A DNA stretch of 64,000 nt, taken from Nitrobacter sp039808345. GTDB taxonomy: Bacteria > Pseudomonadota > Alphaproteobacteria > Rhizobiales > Xanthobacteraceae. The notes under the pieces were generated by a model that made no database searches, was not told where the DNA came from, and saw only the letters and a program-made list of their open reading frames with translations. The stretch lies in contig NZ_CP181167.1 in NCBI RefSeq assembly GCF_047824785.1, forward strand, positions 1,426,001 to 1,490,000. Direction: 5' to 3'. The position numbers were made by a program, and so were the translations under genes. Shown piece by piece: positions 24,562 through 31,900 of the stretch (position 1 is its first letter; every line of letters starts with the position of its first letter).

Positions 24562-25374
24562 ATGACAGTCCCTGTTGCCTTGACCATCGCTGGCTCTGAT
24601 TCCAGCGGCGGCGCGGGAATCCAGGCCGACCTCAAGACATTCGCCGCGCTTGGTGTCTACGGAGCGTCGGTCATTACGGCGCTGACCGCGCAGAACACGC
24701 AAGGCATCGCCGCGATCCACCACGTTCCTGCGCATTTCGTGACCGCGCAGATCGATGCCGTGTTCGGCGATCTCGATGTCGGAGCCCTCAAGATCGGGAT
24801 GGTTGCCCACGCCGCCGTTATCGATGCCATCGCCGCCGGCCTGTCGCGCTGGACACCGGCGCGTGTGGTGCTCGATCCGGTGATGGTCGCGACCTCGGGA
24901 GCACATCTGCTGGAGTCCGATGCGATCGAGGCTTTGCGCAGCAAGCTTGTTCCGCGCGTGCAGCTGTTGACGCCAAACCTGCCGGAGGCCGCGGTGCTGC
25001 TCGACGAACCCGTCGCCGGGGAAGAGACCGGCATCGTGCGGCAGGGTCAGCGGTTGCTGGAGTTCGGCTGTGCGGCGGTCTTGATCAAGGGCGGGCACAT
25101 GCAGGGCCCCGAGAGCATCGATTATCTTGTCACCCGTCAGGAGGTGATGACGTTTACCGCTCCGCGTGCCGCCACAAAAAACACCCATGGCACCGGCTGT
25201 TCGCTGTCGTCAGCCATCGTTGCGGGTCTGGCCAAAGGCGACGGCATGGAAACCGCCGTGCGCACGGCGAAGGCTTATGTCACGGCGGCGATCGCGGCCG
25301 CCGACCGGCTCAACATCGGTCGCGGCCACGGACCGATCCATCATTTTCACGAGTTCGAGCGTTTTCATTTCTGA
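24562..25374 (+). CDS. thiD: Hydroxymethylpyrimidine / phosphomethylpyrimidine kinase
   Basis: The 270-residue ribokinase-fold enzyme phosphorylates HMP and HMP-P in thiamine synthesis or salvage. Signature regions are ALTIAGSDSSGGAGIQADLKTFAALGVYG, VLDPVMVATSG, TPNLPEA and NTHGTGCSLSSAIVAGLA, with the catalytic Cys/Asp anion-hole region. Three start codons (GTG, ATG, ATG) run in a row; the second ATG at 24562 is best placed after GTGAGG. No TPP riboswitch is recognisable upstream. The next gene starts 77 bases downstream on the same strand. Confidence 0.93.
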   Translation: MTVPVALTIAGSDSSGGAGIQADLKTFAALGVYGASVITALTAQNTQGIAAIHHVPAHFVTAQIDAVFGDLDVGALKIGMVAHAAVIDAIAAGLSRWTPARVVLDPVMVATSGAHLLESDAIEALRSKLVPRVQLLTPNLPEAAVLLDEPVAGEETGIVRQGQRLLEFGCAAVLIKGGHMQGPESIDYLVTRQEVMTFTAPRAATKNTHGTGCSLSSAIVAGLAKGDGMETAVRTAKAYVTAAIAAADRLNIGRGHGPIHHFHEFERFHF

Positions 25375-25451
25375 CGGTGCAGCCATCCGGTGGCGCCTGT
25401 CATGGCCTTGTCATGGCGGCATGTTACCCCATGCTCATGGGGAGCTATGCG

Positions 25452-26249
25452 ATGGATGATGTCAAGCCGGATCGCCGGTTCCGGACTCTCTTCATCTCCG
25501 ATGTTCATCTCGGCGCCAGCGGTTCCCAGGCTGATCAACTTCTGGATTTTCTCAAGTATCATGATGCCGCCACGATCTATCTGGTCGGCGACATCGTCGA
25601 TGGCTGGGCGCTGAAGTCGAGTTGGTACTGGCCGCAGTCGCACAATGACTTCGTCCAGAAAATGCTGCGCAAGGCGCGCAAGGGCGCGACGGTCATCTAC
25701 GTGCCCGGCAATCATGATGAATTTCTGAGATCATACTACGGAACGCATTTCGGCGGCATCGAGGTCGTCGAGAACGCGATCCACACCGGCGCTGACGGGC
25801 GGCGCTATCTCGTTATCCATGGCGACATCTTCGACCTGGTGGTTCAGAACGCGCGGTGGCTCGCCCTGCTCGGCGACAAGGCCTATGATTTCGCCATCCG
25901 GGTCAATCGCCTCGTCAACGCGTTCCGCCGCTCATTCGGATTCCCGTACTGGTCGCTCTCGAAATGGGCCAAGTTCAAGGTGAAGAACGCGGTGAATTAC
26001 ATCGGCGCGTTCGAGCAGACGCTCGCCAGTGAGGCGGGTCGTCACGGCGCCGACGGCGTGATCTGCGGCCATATCCATCACGCCACGATTCGCAACGAGC
26101 ACGGCATCCGCTACATGAACTGCGGCGACTGGGTGGAGAGTTGCACCGCGCTTGCCGAACACGAGGACGGCCGGTTTGAGATCATCACATGGGCCGATCC
26201 GTTGCCCCATTCGTCGCCCGTATTGCCCATAAGCGCGCAGGCGGCGTGA
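25452..26249 (+). CDS. LpxH-like metallophosphoesterase (UDP-2,3-diacylglucosamine diphosphatase family)
   Basis: The 265-residue calcineurin-like phosphoesterase has FISDVHLGASGSQAD, YLVGDIVDGW, VPGNHDEFL, VIHGDIFD and ICGHIHHATI, i.e. the full set of metal ligands (D-x-H, GD, GNHD, H, GHxH). Related proteins are annotated as UDP-2,3-diacylglucosamine diphosphatases, which yield lipid X in lipid A synthesis. It is not in an lpx operon here, and many alphaproteobacteria use LpxI for that step, so the substrate is uncertain. GGGGAG precedes the ATG at 25452; in-frame ATGs at 25431 and 25437 are alternatives. Confidence 0.78.
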   Translation: MDDVKPDRRFRTLFISDVHLGASGSQADQLLDFLKYHDAATIYLVGDIVDGWALKSSWYWPQSHNDFVQKMLRKARKGATVIYVPGNHDEFLRSYYGTHFGGIEVVENAIHTGADGRRYLVIHGDIFDLVVQNARWLALLGDKAYDFAIRVNRLVNAFRRSFGFPYWSLSKWAKFKVKNAVNYIGAFEQTLASEAGRHGADGVICGHIHHATIRNEHGIRYMNCGDWVESCTALAEHEDGRFEIITWADPLPHSSPVLPISAQAA

Positions 26250-26259
26250 TTTTCATGGG

Positions 26260-26310
26260 CGCGTTTTCCTCACGCGAACCGGTTATCCGCTTCGCTCGAA
26301 AACGCTACAG
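26260..26310. repeat. Short intergenic repeat fragment
   Basis: GCGTTTTCCTCACGCGAACCGG and GCTTCGCTCGAAAACGC form an inverted pair, a truncated copy of the interspersed repeat, between two converging genes. Confidence 0.6.
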
Positions 26311-26335
26311 AAAATCCGCGATGGGAAGACAGAGG

Positions 26336-27427
26336 TCAGGAAAAGAACGCAATCTTTTCCGCCTGCGTCATGCGCCTGAACGGAGCCATCGGATCGGAGC
26401 GCGGCGTGGGACTCGAGACAACTCCGCTCGCCAGCAGCGAGGCGCCAAGTGATGATGGTGCGGGGTTCTCGGAACTCGCCTCGGGTTCGCGATCAGGATG
26501 CTCGCTCGGGTTGTCCGCGATCGGTTCGGGATCCGGCACCAGATCGGGAGTTTCCAGTCTTTCAATATTGGCAAGGCCCGTCTCGGGTTCTTCGGGATCA
26601 GGCGCACCCATCTCAAGCGCGATCATGTCGAGCACGGCGTCGTCGTGCGCCATGTCCTGTTCACTGACCTCGGCGGCGGGTGCGTCTTCGCCATGGTTTG
26701 CCACCATCGATTCGCCGGCGGCATCGACCGGCGCGTCGGGTGCAGCAGCGGCTACCGTCTCTGATTCGTCGGCGACAGCGTCCGCCACTGCCAGCGACTG
26801 AGACGGCGGTTCTTCGGATAAGGCGGCGATCTCGCTGCTAGTCTCCGGCGGCGCGGTATCGGATCGGGACGGGGAGGCCGTGGAGGCCGGGCAGTCCCAT
26901 AATTCGTCGAGCGTGGTCTCGATCACGCTGAACGCCGAATGCAGCGCCGCCATATCGTCTCTGGCGGCAAGCTGCGAATGAGCGTTCTCGATTGCGCCGG
27001 CCTGCGAATCGAGAATATCGCAAATCCGGCTGTCTCCGCCGATCTCGCGCCAACGCCAGGAGATTTCGCGAATGATGCGCACGCCTTTCTGGATCGGGGC
27101 GAGTGCATCGTTCATGACACTTTTGTCGAGCGCCGCAGTAGCGGAGGTCCTGGCCTCAATGAGACTTTTCCTGATGGCGGCGAGCGCCTTCGGCAATGCG
27201 TCGGCGGGCGTCGCCTGCTGTTGAGACTCGATCGTTTGCTCGATGCGCGCGACGGCATCGAGCACCATCGCCGTGTCGGCGCTGCGGTTGCGCCTGGCGT
27301 ACTCGGCAAGAAACCAACGGCCTCTCGATGTCTCCATGAAGGCTTCGCGGATGGCGTCGAAATCCGCCTCGCCAAGCGGCGCAGCGCTGGCGGAAATCGG
27401 CGACAGGGCGAAAGCTTCATCGGCCAT
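26336..27427 (-). CDS. Conserved hypothetical protein with acidic disordered C-terminal half
   Basis: I do not recognise a named domain. The 363-residue protein begins MADEAFALSPISASAAPLG, and residues 20-180 look helical and structured (EADFDAIREAFMETSRGRWFLAEYARRNR; VLDAVARIEQTIES). Residues 185-340 are rich in Glu, Asp, Ala and Pro and are probably disordered, before a short conserved-looking tail DPMAPFRRMTQAEKIAFFS. Proteins of this layout occur in Bradyrhizobiaceae as far as I recall, always unnamed. The start at 27427 is preferred to an ATG 16 codons upstream. It is monocistronic. Confidence 0.7.
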   Translation of the reverse strand: MADEAFALSPISASAAPLGEADFDAIREAFMETSRGRWFLAEYARRNRSADTAMVLDAVARIEQTIESQQQATPADALPKALAAIRKSLIEARTSATAALDKSVMNDALAPIQKGVRIIREISWRWREIGGDSRICDILDSQAGAIENAHSQLAARDDMAALHSAFSVIETTLDELWDCPASTASPSRSDTAPPETSSEIAALSEEPPSQSLAVADAVADESETVAAAAPDAPVDAAGESMVANHGEDAPAAEVSEQDMAHDDAVLDMIALEMGAPDPEEPETGLANIERLETPDLVPDPEPIADNPSEHPDREPEASSENPAPSSLGASLLASGVVSSPTPRSDPMAPFRRMTQAEKIAFFS

Positions 27428-27622
27428 GGCAAACTCATCGCGTAAATCATTTCGCGTTGCTGTAACGATCACCATGATCCGGCCTGAATCGCAATTGAAT
27501 TGACGCGATCCGAATCAGAAATCCCCATTCGCGATGTTCCGGGCCGCGGGTGCTTCGCTGTTTGCCGCTCCCGAAAGCTTGCCGGCGCGGCGTCTTCCGG
27601 CGTCCTATGAGCGCCCGGTGGA

Positions 27623-28624
27623 TCAGCCCCAGAGCGCCGCGTCGGGCGGGTAGATTGTGCTGCCGTCATAGCGAAGGCCGTCGTCACGATCGCGAGCCAG
27701 CAGCAGCGGCCCATCGAGGTCGACGAAACGGGCATGCTGCGCGATCAGCATGGCGGGCGCCATCGACAGCGAAGTCGCGACCATGCAGCCGATCATGATC
27801 TCGAAACGCAGCGCCCGGGCCGCGTCCGCCATGGCCAGCGCTTCGGTCAGGCCGCCGGTCTTGTCGAGCTTGATGTTGATGGCGTCGTAGCGTTCGCGAA
27901 GGCTGTCGAGTGATGCACGGTCATGGGCGCTTTCATCGGCGCACACGGCGATAGGTCTGCGAATGCGCGCCAGCGCTTCGTCGTTGCCCGCGGGAAGGGG
28001 TTGTTCGACCAGCGTGACGCCTGCGGCCTCGCAGGCTGCGAGGTTTCGCTCCAGATTATGGGGAGTCCATGATTCGTTGGCGTCGACGATCAACTCTGAT
28101 TCGCGAGCCTGTTTGCGAACGGCGGCGATGCGCTCGGGGTCGCCGTCGCCGCCGAGTTTGATCTTAAGGAGAGGCCGGCGCGATGCTCGCGCGGTCGCCG
28201 CCGCCATGGTCTCGGGCGAGCCGAGCGAGATCGTGTAGGCCGTGGAGCGAGGAGAGGGGGCCGGACGGTTCAGTAATGTCCAGATCCGCTGGCCGCCGCA
28301 TTTGGCCTCCAGATCGCACAGCGCGCAGTCCAGGGCGTTGCGTGCCGCGCCGGCCGGCATCGCGGATGCGAGTGATCGACGATCCAGACCCGCGGCGAGA
28401 GACTTCTGCATCCCGAGGATGGCGGCGAGAACACCCTCGGGCGTTTCACCATAACGAGCATATGGAACGCATTCTCCGCGTCCGGTGTGACCGCTGCGGC
28501 TGATTTCGGCGACAACCACGATCGCTTCGGTCTTGGCGCCCCGGCTGATCCTGAAACTCCCCGCGATTGGCCATCGTTCGATGTGGCACCGAAGCGTGGT
28601 TATGTCGTTCGACAATGTATCCAA
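27623..28624 (-). CDS. dgcA: Enolase-superfamily dipeptide epimerase / N-acetyl-D-Glu racemase
   Basis: The 333-residue protein belongs to the muconate-lactonizing subgroup of the enolase superfamily. The acid-base lysines are in RRPLLKIKLGGDGDP and INIKLDKTGGLTEAL; metal ligands lie in LIVDANESW, TLVEQPLPAGND and VCADESAHDRASL. This pattern fits L-Ala-D/L-Glu epimerases of murein peptide recycling and DgcA, the N-acetyl-D-glutamate racemase of rhizobia. No dgcN-like gene is adjacent, so the substrate is open. The only usable start is TTG at 28624; the N terminus RCHIERWPIAGSFRISRGAKTEA is at the expected place. Confidence 0.82.
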   Translation of the reverse strand: MDTLSNDITTLRCHIERWPIAGSFRISRGAKTEAIVVVAEISRSGHTGRGECVPYARYGETPEGVLAAILGMQKSLAAGLDRRSLASAMPAGAARNALDCALCDLEAKCGGQRIWTLLNRPAPSPRSTAYTISLGSPETMAAATARASRRPLLKIKLGGDGDPERIAAVRKQARESELIVDANESWTPHNLERNLAACEAAGVTLVEQPLPAGNDEALARIRRPIAVCADESAHDRASLDSLRERYDAINIKLDKTGGLTEALAMADAARALRFEIMIGCMVATSLSMAPAMLIAQHARFVDLDGPLLLARDRDDGLRYDGSTIYPPDAALWG

Positions 28625-28922
28625 GCTGGCAGGTCCGAATGCACCGCAAGCCGGTCGTGTCGGGGAAAGATAAATCCAACGAGCCGGCGCTGACGTTCCG
28701 CATCATGTCAGCGGAGATGCTGTGCGGAACTGATGTTGGCCGACGATCCCACACTGGACGCGGTTGCGCAAGGCGCGGTGCGGCCGCCGTGCCGCGGCGT
28801 TATTGACGACACCCTTCCGCGACATCAGCCGCGGGTCGATCATCGGGATCGCGATCTCATCGGCCTGTTGTCGTCAGCAAACGGAAGTGAAACCTCCGTT
28901 TGCTGGCCCGGCGAAGCGCAGG

Positions 28923-31900
28923 CTATGCCAGCCGTCCCGCCGCATGAGCAAGCAGGGTATAGACCAGCCCGGTCTCCGATATCAGATGATCGCGTATCAC
29001 CGAGGGTTCCCGCTCGTCACGCGCCACCTCGTCCAGCAGCCGTTCGAACTCGGCGACGTAGCGATCCGCCGTCTGCTTGAAAGCACGGTCGGTGCGATAC
29101 TTGCGGGCGACTTCGTCAAACGCCTTCTGACCAGCCGGCGTGTAGAGCCGCTTGGTGAAGGCCTTGCGTTCGCCGCGCTGATAGCGGTCCCACATCTCGC
29201 CGACAAGCTTGCGGTCCATCAGGCGGCCGATATCGAGCGACAGGGAATCGAGCGGATTGGCAGCCGCGGCGGGTGATGCCTGTCGTCCCCGAGGGACGTC
29301 GCGCTCGGCCGTATCGGCGTGGTTCAGCAAATCCGAAAGCCAGCCGTCCCCGTTATCGTCCGCGACCGGCGGCTTGGCCGTCTGATCCGCGCGGCGGGCC
29401 GGCTGCGCGCCCGGATCCGGCGCCGGGGTGGGCGTATTGCCGGTATCGCGCATGCGCGCCGCGGAGCGTGCCGTTGCCGCGCTCCGGCCGGCGGCGGCCA
29501 TCGCCGGCTCTGCCTCGCGCTGCGAACTGGAACGTCCGCTGCTGACGACGTCGAACCCATGACCATGACGTGCGACGATCCGGTTCAACTCGGCAAGCGC
29601 TTCGATCTGATCGACGATCACCTTGCGCATTTGAGCGGTGCTCTCCGCCGCCTCCTGAGGCATCTCGAGCACGCCCCGGCGAAGCTCGCCGCGCGTCGTC
29701 TCCAGTTCCCTGTGCATTTCGGCCGTCATCTGCTTCATGCTCTGCACCAGCGCGGCGAACCTGTCGGCGGATTGCCGGAGCATCGATTCCGCTTCCTGGC
29801 CGGCTTTCTTGCAAATCTCGGTCATCGACTCCGATGTCAGGCGGCGTTCGTTCTCGGCCGCCGCCCGCACGGCTTCGAACTGACTGTTGATCGCGGCTGA
29901 TCCCGCGCCGGCGGTTTCGGCCACCACCCGCGCGATATCGCGGGCGCGCTCTTCGGCGGCGGCGAGCGATTCATCCAGCAAGCTGGTAAAACGGGTCAGC
30001 CGCTGGTCGAAGTCGGTCGTTCGCAAGTCGATCGTTGTCACGAGCGATTCCAGCGCCGACTTGCGCTCCTCGACCGAGGTCGTGGTTTTCTGGTTGCTCT
30101 GCTCGACACGCGCGGCAGCTTCGATCAAAGCCTTTCCATGTGTCTCGAACTGGGTCGACAATGAGCCGAGATCATCGAGGGCCTTTGATGTCTTGGTGTT
30201 GAACGTCGTCAACTGGTCCTCAAGTGACTGGGTCGCGATGCCGCTCTGTGAGGTAACCTCCCTCATCGTGGATACGAAGTCGGCGACGCGCGTGACGAGC
30301 GTGCGCTCCAGCGAGTTGAGATTTTCGTGCGCCCCGGTGAGAACCTCCTGAAGAAGGATGTTGCCTTCGCGCAGCCGCTCGAACAGCGCAACCGTATCGG
30401 TGCGCAGCATCTTGCTGGTTTCCTGCATCTCCGTGACGGCGGCGATGGATGCCTGCCGGGACTGGTCGATGGCGGAGCGGGATGCCTCCTCGAGATCCTT
30501 CAGGGATTTGCTGATCGCGCCCGTCGCGAGTTCACCCGCGCTGGTGATGGTGCGGACCACGTTGGAGCCATTGGCGGCGATCGATTGAGAGAAGTTCTCG
30601 CCCTTGGCCTCGATCGTCTTGAGGGCGTCGTCGGTGACGCGGCCGATATCGGAGTTGAGCTGGTCGGCCTTGCTTCCGAGAGCCTCGATCAAAGACCCCC
30701 GTTTGCTGTCGAGCATCTGTGAAAGGCGGTCGGTCTGCTGCTGGACGTAGTTGACGATCTCGTCCGTTTTTCCGGTGATCGTGGTGCCGAAGCTTCCGCT
30801 TGCCGCGAAGATCAAGCGCTCGGCGTCGGTCGATACCGACTTGACCTTGATGCTGATTTCGTTCGACGCCGAGACAAGGGAGGTTTGCGCATTCTGTGCG
30901 CTCGCCTGAATGATTTCGGTGGTGTTCGCCGCGGCGGCGTGCAGCGTGCGTTCGATGTCCGACGAGATCACCTTCACCTGATTGGCCGAGTCGGCGGAAG
31001 CGGCGACAAGCGTGCCCTGGACCTCCCGTGCGCTGCCGAGAAGCGCGGCCGCGGTCTCGGCGCCCACCGTCGTCAGCGTCTGTTCGATGTCGCTTGCAAG
31101 CGATTTCACCTGGCTTGCGGTATCGGCCGAGGTGGAGGTGAGGGTGGTCTGGGCTTCGCGCGCGCTGTTGAGAATGGCGGCGGCGGTATCGGCGCCCACT
31201 GTGGTCAAGGTCTGCTCGATGTCGCTTGCGAGCGATCTGACCTGCCTTGCGGTGTCGGCCGAGGTGGAGGTGAGAGTGCTCTGGGCTTCGCGCGCGCTGT
31301 TGAGAATGGCGGCGGCGGTGCCTGTGCTCACTGTCGCCAAGGTCTGCTCGATGTCGCTTGCAAGCGACTTGACCTGACTGACGGCCTCGGCCGAGGTGGT
31401 GGTGAGTGTTCCCTGGGCTTCGCGGGCGCTGTTGAGAATGGCGGTGGCGGTATCGGCGCCCACCGCCGTCAATGTCCGCTCGATGTCGTTTCCGAGCGAT
31501 TTGACCTGGTTTGCGGTGTCGGTCGAAGCCTTGACGAGCGTGGTCTGAGCCTCCACCGCGCTCGACAGGACGGTGTCAGCGGTCGACGTTCCGGCCGCGG
31601 ACAGCATGCGTTCGACGTCGGAGCCGACTGTCGAGAGCGTGCGCTCGATCTCGCTGGCGAGCGATTTGACCTGATCCGCGGCATCGGATGACGCGGAAAC
31701 CAGCGTGGTGTGCGCCGCGCGCGCGCCGGCGAGAACTGAATCCGCCGTGTTGGCACCGGCGGCGGTCAGTGTCCGCTCGATCTCCGCTGACAGGGATTTG
31801 ACCTGATCTGCGGTCTCCGCGGACGAGTTGATCAGCGTCGTCTGCGCCTCGCGGGCGCTGTTGAGAATGGAGCCCGCCGCCGCTGTTCCGGCGGTGGTCA

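Noticed and set aside
24346..25188. N-terminal extension of the Lrp-like gene to 362 codons
   Set aside because: The extension is antisense to thiD and crosses an intergenic repeat; the 81-residue form matches the known family length.
28625..28922. Possible small gene between dgcA and the giant coiled-coil gene
   Set aside because: Short frames here have no ribosome-binding site and overlap either neighbour; I see only non-coding sequence.
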